Part shown: positions 53,716 to 62,172 of the stretch, piece by piece
How positions within the stretch are numbered: position 1 is the stretch's first letter
Layout: every line of letters starts with the position of its first letter
Source: Cyclobacteriaceae bacterium
GTDB taxonomy: Bacteria > Bacteroidota > Bacteroidia > Cytophagales > Cyclobacteriaceae
Assembly (NCBI GenBank): GCA_019638285.1
Contig: JAHBUB010000009.1
Coordinates: 1 to 64,000, forward strand
DNA length: 64,000 nt
Reading direction: 5' to 3'
Made by a program: the position numbers and the translations under genes
Notes under the pieces: generated by a model
Told to the model about the DNA's origin: nothing
Seen by the model: the letters and a program-made list of their open reading frames with translations, nothing else
Database searches by the model: none

Positions 53716-54639
53716 TTATTTCTTCTTGTCCATATAGTTCTGAAAGGTATATTGAAATCCAAGTGAAAATGCCTGACTCAGCTGCACCCCGGTATCCTGA
53801 TCAAAGTCATAAAGTAAAATACCTCCCAGACTTACATTAATAAATTTATTCACCTTCGCAGTCAAATTCATGTCCAGACGATGATCAATTGTCTTCAATT
53901 GGAGAGTCTCATAATTGGCAAATAAGAGGTATCTCAATTTCAGATTTAAGTTCTCCGCAATATCCTTGTTGTATTCTGCCAACATTTGAAATGCTAAGGC
54001 TTCAATGCGCACAGTTTCGCCTGCGTTAACACCATAGGGTGCTATTGAGTCAACTGCCAGGTACCGCTCACTGTTTTGAACTATGGTTATTCTGGAAGCA
54101 ATAGGAGCCAACCTCAACTTGAAAGTTTCATCCGTAGAATATTCAAAACCAAAAGATGCGGTAACAAAAGCCGGAGCCAAAAAATTAGAAATTATGCGGC
54201 CCTGCTCTACACCATTTGCGTCTTCTACATATTTAAGCCCTTCAGCAAATTGTGATGAAAAGTTGAGTGCGGTAAACAATCCCCAATTTCCATCGAAATC
54301 ATATCCATATTTGGTGTCCAGATAAATTCTATCCAATGTTTTTCTAAAACCCTGGCCATTATTATTTACCATTCCAAATACCAGATCCATTTCATTGGTC
54401 CATGATCTTCTCTCCTTCTTGTAATTGGCCTTGGTATTTAGGTATGCATTAAACCCAAAAGAATTCAAGCCTCCCGCTTTCCAGTTTGAAGAAAATGAAG
54501 ATTGATTAAGATTTAAACCTGCTCTATAACTTTTCTTCCAAAAGGTGGTTGAATCTATACGAACAATTTGGGCGGAGGTCTTTATCGATAAGAAGACAAC
54601 TAAGAAAAGTACAGAATTAAAAAACTTAAAAGAGAACAT
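53716..54639 (-). CDS. DUF3078 outer-membrane protein
   Basis: 307 aa with a signal peptide (ending SIKTSA). Alternating strand pattern with aromatic residues throughout, and landmarks WKKSYRAGLNLNQSSFSSNW, GLNSFGFNAYLNTKANYKK and FRKTLDRIYLDTKYGYDF. These are hallmarks of DUF3078. The C-terminal LSQAFSLGFQYTFQNYMDKK is a barrel-type ending. Its function is unknown. It stands by itself between the ATPase and a response regulator. Confidence 0.88.
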   Translation of the reverse strand: MFSFKFFNSVLFLVVFLSIKTSAQIVRIDSTTFWKKSYRAGLNLNQSSFSSNWKAGGLNSFGFNAYLNTKANYKKERRSWTNEMDLVFGMVNNNGQGFRKTLDRIYLDTKYGYDFDGNWGLFTALNFSSQFAEGLKYVEDANGVEQGRIISNFLAPAFVTASFGFEYSTDETFKLRLAPIASRITIVQNSERYLAVDSIAPYGVNAGETVRIEALAFQMLAEYNKDIAENLNLKLRYLLFANYETLQLKTIDHRLDMNLTAKVNKFINVSLGGILLYDFDQDTGVQLSQAFSLGFQYTFQNYMDKKK

Positions 54640-54697
54640 ACCGACTTAATTTTGAACATTTGCTCAAAAGTAAAGTCAAAATTAAAAACATACTAAC

Positions 54698-55111
54698 TTA
54701 AATGTTATTGAGTTTGATTTCTTCCAGCGCCACTTCTGTAAGTGGCTTGGTAATGAATTTTATAACGTGATTGTTGTTTACGATTTTATCGATATCCCGT
54801 TTGTTGTCCGAACTGGAGAGGATAATCACTTTGCATTTATTCTTTACCAATTCATTAAATTTTTCGAATTCATAAAGAAACACAAAGCCATCTACGATGG
54901 GCATATTAATATCGAGAAAAATTATATTTGGAAGTTCTTCTGAATTATTTTGATTTTCTTTGATGTAATCAAGGGCACTTTTACCGGAATTCTTCACTTC
55001 TACCCTTTTTGAAAATCCAGTTATTTCTATGATACGTTTACTGATAAAGTTATCAGTGTCATTATCATCAACCAGCATTACAATATCAATTGCCCTATTC
55101 AAAGCTTCCAT
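54698..55111 (-). CDS. CheY-like single-domain response regulator
   Basis: 137 aa, receiver domain only. D15-D16 in LVDDNDTD, the phosphoacceptor D67 in IIFLDINMP, Ser in VIILSSSDN, and K122 in ITKPL are all present. It resembles the Rcp1 group of Bacteroidota and cyanobacteria, which often pair with hybrid or phytochrome kinases. No kinase is adjacent, although a 38-aa frame lies 31 bp upstream and may be what remains of one. Confidence 0.92.
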   Translation of the reverse strand: MEALNRAIDIVMLVDDNDTDNFISKRIIEITGFSKRVEVKNSGKSALDYIKENQNNSEELPNIIFLDINMPIVDGFVFLYEFEKFNELVKNKCKVIILSSSDNKRDIDKIVNNNHVIKFITKPLTEVALEEIKLNNI

Positions 55112-55142
55112 CTAAAATCAAATCAGTCCAAAACACTTCTCA

Positions 55143-55259
55143 CTATTCATTAACTGGGGTTAAGCATAAAATGAAATTTATTTGTGCTACTCCGTATCCA
55201 TCTACCTCATCAAATAAGATCGAATCTTCGTGCTCCTGTAGCTTAATTTCACCTTGCAT
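55143..55259 (-). CDS. Small ORF upstream of the response regulator
   Basis: 38 aa from ATG 55259 to TAG 55143-55145, within a 50-codon stretch closed by a TAA. The peptide MQGEIKLQEHEDSILFDEVD plus GYGVAQINFILCLTPVNE looks like real coding sequence, and the preceding codons LISEVEYFGN read the same way without an obvious start. It may be a short independent gene or the tail of a lost sensor. I do not recognise a family. Confidence 0.35.
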   Translation of the reverse strand: MQGEIKLQEHEDSILFDEVDGYGVAQINFILCLTPVNE

Positions 55260-55399
55260 ATTACCAAAGTACTCGACTTCACTTATTAAAGTAATCGATT
55301 AATTTTTAAAAATCTCGTTTTCGATAAAAATATAGGTACTTCTATGCCCAATAAGTCGATCACGTAAGGATTTTAAAAGAAATAACAAAAAATATGGTA

Positions 55400-57001
55400 T
55401 CAGGGTTGTAATATCCTCAATTTCTCCCCGAGTGATAAATTAAAATCCCTCTTCTCATTCCACTCCATTAACTCCTTTATTGTAACGCCATATTGTCTTG
55501 CTACACTGTATAAGGTATCTGAAGGTTTTACTTCATGAATAATCGATGCGTTTTGCTTATCGTTAATTCTAACTGAAGCTGTCGAAATATTAGAATCACC
55601 TACTACTTCTAGCTGTTTATTGATTGAATCCTCCATATTTTGGATCTGGGTCAACTCCGCATGCTTGTCCTCCGCTGAGTTGGGTACAAGGGTGATTTCC
55701 TGCAAGGAGGTTTGTCCCCAATTAAATTCATTGCCCGTATCTAACTCTACAATCTCACCTTGAGACGGCACATCTTCTTTCGGGGGCTTGGTGCTGCTTA
55801 GCCACAGCATACTACTTGGATTCACCTTATCATTTTGTCCCAATCGATTGTATTTGCGCAATTTTTTTAGTTGCACACCATAATTCTGACTTATTGCCCA
55901 CAAGTCTTCCCCCTCAGTCACTTTATGATAGGCTTCTGATGCTCTTCGTTTCTTTTTATCCACAAAATATTTACTACCAGGAATTACAATGTGGTCGATT
56001 GAAACATCATTGTATCTAAGAAATGTAGAAAGGCTAATACCGGCCCTGTCGGCCAATGTTGTTATTCTATCCCCAGGCTTAGCCATTATTACAGAAACAC
56101 CATTGACAAGCAAAGCAGGTGACACCACTGCTGTGACATCCTTTGTATCAATCAACACAGGACTGGGTGAGGCACTAATTGCAAGTTTGGTAAAATTCTT
56201 ATCGTAGGTTCCCTGCGGGATAAGCACGGTGTATTGCTTGTCGTTAGGTATTGTTCCACGCTTTGCCCACTTGTTATATTCTTCTACGGCCTGCAAATCC
56301 AACTTGTATTCTTTAGCAATATCTTCGAGTGAAGTCTTGCTGGCTGTTTCATAGGCCACTAATTTCAACTGTGGCTCACCTTCCAGCGCATTTTCAAAAG
56401 CCACCTTATGTGCGATGTATTTTTTTACATACCAATATGTCTTTTCGTCAATCTCCATATGCTTGACACCATTGTGCTTATCACCCACTTCTCGTCTTGT
56501 GCCACCCGCTCCCATTTGATAAGCCTGTAAGGCATAAACCCAATTATTGAAGTAAAAATTATTCTGTTTCAAATAACGTGCAGCCGCACGTGTGGCTGAA
56601 ATCAAATTCATTCGCTCATCCACATCTTTATCAACACGCATTCCCATTTCCTCAGCAGTAAAGTCTTTGAATTGCCAAAAACCAACTGCATCTGAACTAG
56701 AAACCGCGTCAGAAATCAAAGCACTTTCTTGCAGAGCGAGGTACTTAAAATCATCAGGCAATCTTTCCTCGCGGAATATTTTTTCAATAATTGGAAAGTA
56801 AGTCTTTGCCCTTTCTACTTTCATATTAAAATAGTAGGGATGCTGGGTAAGTGCATCCACATCCTTTTGAATTTCGCGTCTGGCACCATCCTTTATAACA
56901 AGGGTCATGCCTGCAAATTGCATTTTGTGGGGCACTTGGGGGGACTGGCTGTAAGAGACAGCGGCTCCCAAAAAAAATAGTGCGGCTGCAAAAAATCTCA
57001 T
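55400..57001 (-). CDS. MltD-like lytic transglycosylase with LysM repeats
   Basis: 533 aa, signal peptide MRFFAAALFFLGAAVSYSQS. Residues 65-205 are the lysozyme-like SLT domain: LPDDFKYLALQESALISDAV (catalytic Glu in LQESA), GFWQFKDFTAEEMGM, and WVYALQAYQMGAGGTRREVG. LysM-like motifs follow at about 225-268, 305-345, 355-400 and 485-530, each with the pattern of spaced hydrophobics and Asn (for example LYSVARQYGVTIKELMEWN). It cleaves peptidoglycan glycan strands. The O-methyltransferase and M16 genes lie upstream in the same orientation. Confidence 0.92.
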   Translation of the reverse strand: MRFFAAALFFLGAAVSYSQSPQVPHKMQFAGMTLVIKDGARREIQKDVDALTQHPYYFNMKVERAKTYFPIIEKIFREERLPDDFKYLALQESALISDAVSSSDAVGFWQFKDFTAEEMGMRVDKDVDERMNLISATRAAARYLKQNNFYFNNWVYALQAYQMGAGGTRREVGDKHNGVKHMEIDEKTYWYVKKYIAHKVAFENALEGEPQLKLVAYETASKTSLEDIAKEYKLDLQAVEEYNKWAKRGTIPNDKQYTVLIPQGTYDKNFTKLAISASPSPVLIDTKDVTAVVSPALLVNGVSVIMAKPGDRITTLADRAGISLSTFLRYNDVSIDHIVIPGSKYFVDKKKRRASEAYHKVTEGEDLWAISQNYGVQLKKLRKYNRLGQNDKVNPSSMLWLSSTKPPKEDVPSQGEIVELDTGNEFNWGQTSLQEITLVPNSAEDKHAELTQIQNMEDSINKQLEVVGDSNISTASVRINDKQNASIIHEVKPSDTLYSVARQYGVTIKELMEWNEKRDFNLSLGEKLRILQP

Positions 57002-57062
57002 CTCTGAACAAATGTAGAAATAAATATCAATTATTGAATGCCTTAATTAACGATAAAGGCCT

Positions 57063-57698
57063 TCAAATCTTGCGTAGAAGCATAATTCCATCTCTTATCG
57101 GCATCAAAACGTGTTCTACTCTCGGATCTTCACTGACTTTGCGGTTAAATTCCATGATAGTCATAGTGTCCTTATCGGGCCTCACATCAAGCACCTTTCC
57201 ACTCCAAAGCACATTGTCGGCCAATATAAAACCACCCTCTATCACCAAATCAATCACAAGGTCATAATATAAAGGGTAACCTTCCTTATCTGCATCAATA
57301 AACACTAAATCAATAGTTTCCTTTAGTGTCGGAATTATCTTTTTAGCATCACCAATTCTGTAGTCGATCCTATCAACGAATTCGGAGTCTTTAAAATAGC
57401 TACGCACGCGATCTTCTAATTCTTCATTAATGTCAATCGTGATCAACTTTCCGTTTTTAGAAAGTCCCTCAGCCAAACAGAGCGCTGAATACCCTGTATA
57501 GGTACCTATCTCCAGAATTAATTTTGGCTTTATCATTTTACTTATCATTGAAAGTATACGCCCTTGCAGGTGACCTGAAAGCATTCGGGGTTTAAGCACT
57601 GATAGGTGTGTCTCGCGATTTATTCGGTGAAGCAGTTCATTTTCCCTCGCTGAATGTGCTTCTGCATATCGGATAATATTTTCATCCAGAAATTCCAT
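57063..57698 (-). CDS. Class I SAM-dependent O-methyltransferase (COMT-like)
   Basis: 211 aa. Family blocks: LILEIGTYTGYSALCLAEGL (SAM motif I), LITIDINEELEDRV, IDYRIGDAKKIIPTLKETID, LVFIDADKEGYPLYYDLVID with the metal-binding Asp pair, ILADNVLWSGKVLD, and VEHVLMPIRDGIMLLRK. The Asp-Asn-Asp metal set of catechol-type enzymes is present. The acceptor is not known. It starts 1 bp after the M16 stop, so co-transcription is likely. Confidence 0.92.
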   Translation of the reverse strand: MEFLDENIIRYAEAHSARENELLHRINRETHLSVLKPRMLSGHLQGRILSMISKMIKPKLILEIGTYTGYSALCLAEGLSKNGKLITIDINEELEDRVRSYFKDSEFVDRIDYRIGDAKKIIPTLKETIDLVFIDADKEGYPLYYDLVIDLVIEGGFILADNVLWSGKVLDVRPDKDTMTIMEFNRKVSEDPRVEHVLMPIRDGIMLLRKI

Positions 57699-57699
57699 G

Positions 57700-58932
57700 T
57701 CAATTTGGTTCCATCATTAGCATACTGAATTGCGATTCATCAAAGATATCGTTAGCAAGTGTTAACAATGTTTGAGGAGTAGTTTCTCTGATCCTTGAAT
57801 AAGTTTCTTCGATAGGCAATACCTCTCCTCTGTCTAGTATACTTCTGGCCATCATAATCATAAAGCTTCCATTGTTTTCTTCAGTCATTGCAAGTTGACC
57901 AAACAGTTGCTCACGAGCAGCGTTCATCTGTTTGACTCCCAGCGGCTCTTCCCTCAATTTCCTTAGCTCTTCTTTAATCAAATAAAGGCTCTTCCCCATT
58001 TGTGTGGGCTCTGTACCAAAAGAGATCATAAATAATCCTGTGTCAGAAAAGGGGAAATAATTCGATCCAATGGAATACACATAACCATGCCTTTCACGCA
58101 AGGCCCAGTTGAGCCGTGAGTTCATACCAGAACCACCCAGGATATTAACTAACATGAAAAAAGCACTTCTTCTCTCATCTTTTATACTGTATGCAGGCCT
58201 GCCCATTGCACATCTCGACTGGCTCACATTGCGATGCATTATTATTTCTTTCGGTTTATACCTCGTGAATTTTTTTCTCCTGCTTGATGAAGTTATCCGC
58301 GGCAAGTGACCCATGTATTTCTCCGTCAACCTTATCACCTCTTCCATTGGAATGTTCCCAACACACGAAAAAACAATTTTTCTAGTATCTAGGTGTTCCT
58401 TTATAAAACTCCTAAAATCCTTCCTCCGAAATGATTTTACAGTTTTCTGGGTACCTAAAATATTCATGCCTAATGGATGGTCTGTAAAAATCACATTATC
58501 GAATTCATCATAAAGTGTATCTTCAGGATCATCCAGGTACATGGCCATTTCCTCCAAAATCACATTGCGCTCCCGCTCTATTTGTTTCTCAGGAAAAACA
58601 GAATCAAATGTAATATCTGTAAGCAGGTCTACCGCCTTTTCAAAATACACATCTCGTAGGGTAGCATAAAATAGAATCTTCTCTTTATCCGTGAAGGCAT
58701 TCAGTTCCCCTCCCAAAGAGTCGAGCTTGTTAAGAATATGATACGCTTTTCTTTTTTGGGTACCCTTAAAGGCCATATGCTCCCAAAAATGAGCTATTCC
58801 CTGATTGGTGGGGTTCTCATCACGGCTACCGATATTCAGCATAATTCCGCAATGGACAATCTTGGTCGTTGTGATTCTATTGTGAACAACCCGAATTCCA
58901 TTGGAAAGTGTATAATGCTCAATATCTCTCAT
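57700..58932 (-). CDS. M16-family (pitrilysin-like) zinc peptidase
   Basis: 410 aa. The inverted zinc site is H48-x-x-E51-H52 in GIAHFWEHMAFKGT, with the distal Glu in YFEKAVDLLTDI. Also present are LGGELNAFTDKEKILFYATL and the C-terminal GGSGMNSRLNWALRERHGYV with the usual substrate-binding Arg-Tyr region. It is one M16 unit, complete, probably a cytosolic oligopeptidase or processing peptidase. It is the first gene of a unit with the O-methyltransferase (1 bp gap) and the transglycosylase. Confidence 0.93.
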   Translation of the reverse strand: MRDIEHYTLSNGIRVVHNRITTTKIVHCGIMLNIGSRDENPTNQGIAHFWEHMAFKGTQKRKAYHILNKLDSLGGELNAFTDKEKILFYATLRDVYFEKAVDLLTDITFDSVFPEKQIERERNVILEEMAMYLDDPEDTLYDEFDNVIFTDHPLGMNILGTQKTVKSFRRKDFRSFIKEHLDTRKIVFSCVGNIPMEEVIRLTEKYMGHLPRITSSSRRKKFTRYKPKEIIMHRNVSQSRCAMGRPAYSIKDERRSAFFMLVNILGGSGMNSRLNWALRERHGYVYSIGSNYFPFSDTGLFMISFGTEPTQMGKSLYLIKEELRKLREEPLGVKQMNAAREQLFGQLAMTEENNGSFMIMMARSILDRGEVLPIEETYSRIRETTPQTLLTLANDIFDESQFSMLMMEPN

Positions 58933-58940
58933 AGTGTTCG

Positions 58941-58974
58941 CAAATTAATCAACCTATAGAGTACTTGGAACAAA
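58941..58974 (-). promoter_or_regulatory. Candidate promoter of the M16 operon
   Basis: On the minus strand TTTG (58971-58974) and TTAATTTG (58941-58948) are 22 bp apart, one mismatch from TTTG-N(17-23)-TAnnTTTG. The box ends 8 bp before the ATG at 58932, giving an almost leaderless transcript. Confidence 0.4.
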
Positions 58975-58999
58975 TTAGCGTCCCAAACGCGAACAATCT

Positions 59000-59015
59000 T
59001 GCCCGATAGCGGGCA
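59000..59015. repeat. GC-rich palindrome
   Basis: TGCCCG-ATAG-CGGGCA is a perfect 6-bp stem with a tetraloop, in otherwise AT-rich intergenic DNA between the M16 operon and the small gene at 59092. There is no T run, so it is not a terminator. It could be a dispersed repeat; no second copy was seen in this window. Confidence 0.5.
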
Positions 59016-59091
59016 GGGGTATTGCGCTACTCCATATAGTTTTTGTAAAATCGTAGTAGCAAAATGGCATAACAATTGTAATTCTTACGAT

Positions 59092-59343
59092 ATGGAAACC
59101 CAAAAAGTTCAAACTTGCTTTACAATTACATTCACCCAGGAACAATACATTCATGCGCAAGCTTACATTGAGGACATGAAGCGGCACCCCAAAAGGGTAT
59201 TCTGGATTGGTAAACAGGGAAAAACAGATGGCGCTCTGGTGATGGAGCAAATCGCACACCGAATTCTTTCTGGCTTTTACAATGACGATCCATTTAACGC
59301 CAGTAGACACATTTTACGAATGGAGAGCATAACAGCCGCCTAA
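59092..59343 (+). CDS. Small protein of unknown function
   Basis: 83 aa from ATG 59092 (METQKVQTCF), preferred to the upstream start at 58999, which adds 31 residues read through the palindrome. FTQEQYIHAQAYIEDMKRHP looks like a helix, followed by KRVFWIGKQGKTDGALVMEQ and AHRILSGFYNDDPFNASRHI. No signal peptide and no family recognised. The opposite strand also has a long open frame, but this strand has the better protein composition. Confidence 0.55.
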   Translation: METQKVQTCFTITFTQEQYIHAQAYIEDMKRHPKRVFWIGKQGKTDGALVMEQIAHRILSGFYNDDPFNASRHILRMESITAA

Positions 59344-59357
59344 GGGATAAGCCACTG

Positions 59358-60218
59358 TTATATTCTATCAAGCACTTTTCTAATAAGAGCATCAACCACT
59401 TTTGTCGGGTCTTTTGAAAACTTATTTTTAATTCTGTTAACTATGATCGCGTTAATACTTATTGTCTCGTGACCTAACATTCGAGCGAATGCATAGTAGG
59501 CAGAGGTTTCCATTTCAAAATTCGTTAACCAAAAGTCACCTTTGTGATAGTAATTGATGTTTCCAAAAAGTTTAGGAAACTGTAATGGCAGACGAATTTT
59601 CCTTCCTTGTGGAGCATAAAAACCGGGGCATGTCACTGTATTGCCAATCAACATGTCCGTGCCAAGTTTCTCCTTTAGTGCTTTAGAGCCCTCCACCACA
59701 TAGGGTTTAAAATTAAGCTCCAACTTATTCATGATATCCTCAGCAGCAGATAACTCAAATTCACTCAAATCCAGATTGTAAAAATTCATTAGGTTATCAA
59801 AACCAACAGCAAAATCAGTTATCAAATGCGATCCCAGAGGAATGTCCTCTTGAATGGCCCCTGAAGTGCCTATCCGAATTACATTGAGTTTTTTCTTCTT
59901 CACTTTGGGCGTTCGTGTTTTCAAGTCTACATTGACGAGCGCATCCAACTCATTGAAGAAAATCTCAACATTATCGGTGCCAATACCAGTGCTTATCACA
60001 GTAATGCGTTTGTTTTTATACTTGCCAACGTGCGTAATGAATTCTCTTTTGTTCATTTCGAACTCTATCTTATCAAAATATTGACTCACTGCATAGACAC
60101 GATTTGGGTCGCCCACAGCAATGATGGTATCAGAAATGTGCTTTGGTAATAGATTGAGATGATAGACACTACCATCCTTGTTAAGAATAAGATCTGTTTC
60201 AGAAATCCTATCCACCAT
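59358..60218 (-). CDS. Nucleoside phosphorylase (uridine/purine, MTAP-like fold)
   Basis: 286 aa from ATG 60218 (MVDRISETDL), which lies 1 bp after the upstream stop; the longer frame to 60338 overlaps the acetyltransferase. Landmarks: IIAVGDPNRVYAVSQYF (phosphate-binding Gly-Asp), VISTGIGTDNVEIFFNEL, VIRIGTSGAIQEDIPLGSHL and TNFEMETSAYYAFARML, the base/ribose-binding Glu-Met-Glu. These fit the uridine/purine-nucleoside phosphorylase superfamily, nearest the uridine group by eye. It splits nucleosides to base and ribose-1-phosphate. Last gene of an operon with NeuD-like and pyrF. Confidence 0.88.
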   Translation of the reverse strand: MVDRISETDLILNKDGSVYHLNLLPKHISDTIIAVGDPNRVYAVSQYFDKIEFEMNKREFITHVGKYKNKRITVISTGIGTDNVEIFFNELDALVNVDLKTRTPKVKKKKLNVIRIGTSGAIQEDIPLGSHLITDFAVGFDNLMNFYNLDLSEFELSAAEDIMNKLELNFKPYVVEGSKALKEKLGTDMLIGNTVTCPGFYAPQGRKIRLPLQFPKLFGNINYYHKGDFWLTNFEMETSAYYAFARMLGHETISINAIIVNRIKNKFSKDPTKVVDALIRKVLDRI

Positions 60219-60219
60219 T

Positions 60220-60858
60220 TTAATTTTTAATTTTTTGTGCTGGATTTCCAAATACGGTCTCACCTGCACCAATTGATGCCACCACAACAGAACCTGCCCC
60301 CACTCTTGCACCTTTACCAATGACCACTCCTGAAACAATAGTTACACCAGCGCCCAAAAATACTTCGTCTTCCAGCACCGCATCAGTGCCAATAGATGAC
60401 CCAACTCCAATCTGAACAAAATCTCCAATCCTTGTGCCAACCCCTACAGTAACTGCTGCATTAAGAACATTATGACTGCCGAGTTGGCTGCCAACAGTTA
60501 ATATTACTTTGTTATCAATCAAATTACCATAGCCGATTTCACTTCGTAACGAAATCGTAGCTCCTTCATGGATTGCATTGACAGGCTGCACCTTGTATGT
60601 GTCATTTAGCATCTTCACAAGGTTTTTCCTTAAACGGTTATCATCTGTAGCCACAAAGGATTCACACTTTTTACCAATAAGTTTAATAAACGATTCATCA
60701 TCAGTACCTCCCAGAACCACCACATCATCCACTTCCGTATCGTGTAGCTTCTTGTCATCATCCAAAAATCCATAGACAATGACCTTATTCTGTTCAAAAA
60801 TTTCTTTGACGATTCGGCCCAGAGAATTGGCCCCAAAAATTATTACAGGGTTTTGCAT
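60220..60858 (-). CDS. NeuD-like sugar O-acetyltransferase (left-handed beta-helix)
   Basis: 212 aa. An N-terminal Rossmann-like region (VIIFGANSLGRIVKEIFEQ, VYGFLDDDKK) is followed by hexapeptide repeats from about residue 95: AIHEGATISLRSEIGYGNLI, VGVGTRIGDFVQIGVGSSIG, VFLGAGVTIVSGVVIGKGAR, and ending VFGNPAQKI. It transfers acetyl from acetyl-CoA to a sugar, as in sialic acid or UDP-sugar modification. In this operon it sits between a polytopic membrane protein and a nucleoside phosphorylase, an unusual place for a NeuD homologue. Confidence 0.88.
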   Translation of the reverse strand: MQNPVIIFGANSLGRIVKEIFEQNKVIVYGFLDDDKKLHDTEVDDVVVLGGTDDESFIKLIGKKCESFVATDDNRLRKNLVKMLNDTYKVQPVNAIHEGATISLRSEIGYGNLIDNKVILTVGSQLGSHNVLNAAVTVGVGTRIGDFVQIGVGSSIGTDAVLEDEVFLGAGVTIVSGVVIGKGARVGAGSVVVASIGAGETVFGNPAQKIKN

Positions 60859-60906
60859 ACCACAAAAATAGAATAAGGTTCCTCCCTATCCGAGCTTAGG
60901 TTATTT

Positions 60907-62172
60907 TTATTTACGATCCTTATTAAAAATAACCTGAGAAGGGTAATAAAGTAGTAGAAAAAATAGTAATGGAAGAAACCCAATCCTATATCGTGACAAG
61001 GTTCCAAAATTCGGTGTCGACAGCGTAAGAAAAACTGCCAAGAGTCCAATGTATACAAGTGCACTGATTACCAACAAGCGATTTGAGGAGTTCCACGCAT
61101 TTGAAATGTGTTTCACATTGTACAAGCAGAGCGTCAATAATACTAGATTTTCGATTGCTATTGCTGCCTGAAAAACAGAAAAAACCTCAAAAATAAAAGG
61201 CCTGAACAATCCGGAAAATAATGCCCACGGACTATTCAATAAAATACTAATCCAGTTTGCTTGAAGATTAACAAAATGAACTACGGGTCCGTTTTCAGAG
61301 GCAATTGCGTACGCATTGTAATTATCAACCACAACATTCAAAAACCGGCTCAAGTAAAAATTTGGGTGAATATTGCTCACTCCTAAAATGATAAAACAGA
61401 ATAAAATTATCCACAATATTATCTCTAAAGTTTTGTTGCGTATCTGCGTATAAGGGATTACTACCTTAATTAGTAATATAGTGACAATGGCTGCAGGAAT
61501 AAAAAGCGCTGCCCAATAGTATTTTAAATTCCAAAGGTACAATACTGCGACAATGGCAATAATCCATTCCCAAGACTTACTCTTTCCATGACTTACAATA
61601 ACAATCGTAAATCCAGTTAAAAACATTAATGCAGCAATGGAGAGGCTTTCTTTGGTAATGCCCGCACTCCAAAAAACAAATGAGGGTATAAAAAGCAACG
61701 AGATAATCGCAGCCCATTTTCCTTCAGGAAAGTGAATAGTAAATTTATTGAGAGCATACCAACAGCCTAGAAATGAAACGATAGAGAAGACAATAGATGA
61801 CATCCAATAATTGTTAAAGGATACCATTGAAACTACACTCAGATTCTTAACAAGAAAAAGTGATCTCCTCTGTACATTGACCAAAGCATCCACCATTTCA
61901 GATGATCCATCTCCCCATAAAAGGAAATTAAAATATTCACCGCGTGCTTTATGGAAAAGAGCGGCTAGTGTTTGTCCATCTTTAAAGAAGCCAAAAGTAT
62001 CACCAGCAGTGTAGTAATAAGTGTATATCAGGCCCACACAAATACCCGCTGCAATTTTGACTATAAGTCCGACTAAAAAAATAGGCCTGAACTCTCTGGC
62101 TTGGCGAAGAAATAGTTTTGCTAAAAAATAGACAACACTACACCAGAATAAAGAAGATATAACCAATGTCAT
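60907..62172 (-). CDS. Polytopic membrane protein, possible GT-C glycosyltransferase
   Basis: 421 aa with about ten hydrophobic segments. An early loop YTYYYTAGDTFGFFKDGQ carries an acidic residue in a lumenal-type position, as in GT-C enzymes, and FVFWSAGITKESLSIAALMF resembles the middle of O-antigen/mannosyltransferase-type proteins. I cannot name the family. ATG 62172 overlaps the DUF2851 stop as ATGA, so it is translationally coupled. A role in polysaccharide or lipid-linked sugar synthesis would fit the NeuD-like gene next to it. Confidence 0.65.
   Translation of the reverse strand: MTLVISSLFWCSVVYFLAKLFLRQAREFRPIFLVGLIVKIAAGICVGLIYTYYYTAGDTFGFFKDGQTLAALFHKARGEYFNFLLWGDGSSEMVDALVNVQRRSLFLVKNLSVVSMVSFNNYWMSSIVFSIVSFLGCWYALNKFTIHFPEGKWAAIISLLFIPSFVFWSAGITKESLSIAALMFLTGFTIVIVSHGKSKSWEWIIAIVAVLYLWNLKYYWAALFIPAAIVTILLIKVVIPYTQIRNKTLEIILWIILFCFIILGVSNIHPNFYLSRFLNVVVDNYNAYAIASENGPVVHFVNLQANWISILLNSPWALFSGLFRPFIFEVFSVFQAAIAIENLVLLTLCLYNVKHISNAWNSSNRLLVISALVYIGLLAVFLTLSTPNFGTLSRYRIGFLPLLFFLLLYYPSQVIFNKDRK

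Noticed and set aside
58975..59310. 111-aa ORF on the minus strand opposite the small gene at 59092
   Set aside because: It crosses the palindrome, has odd Cys- and Phe-rich composition, and overlaps a better plus-strand frame.
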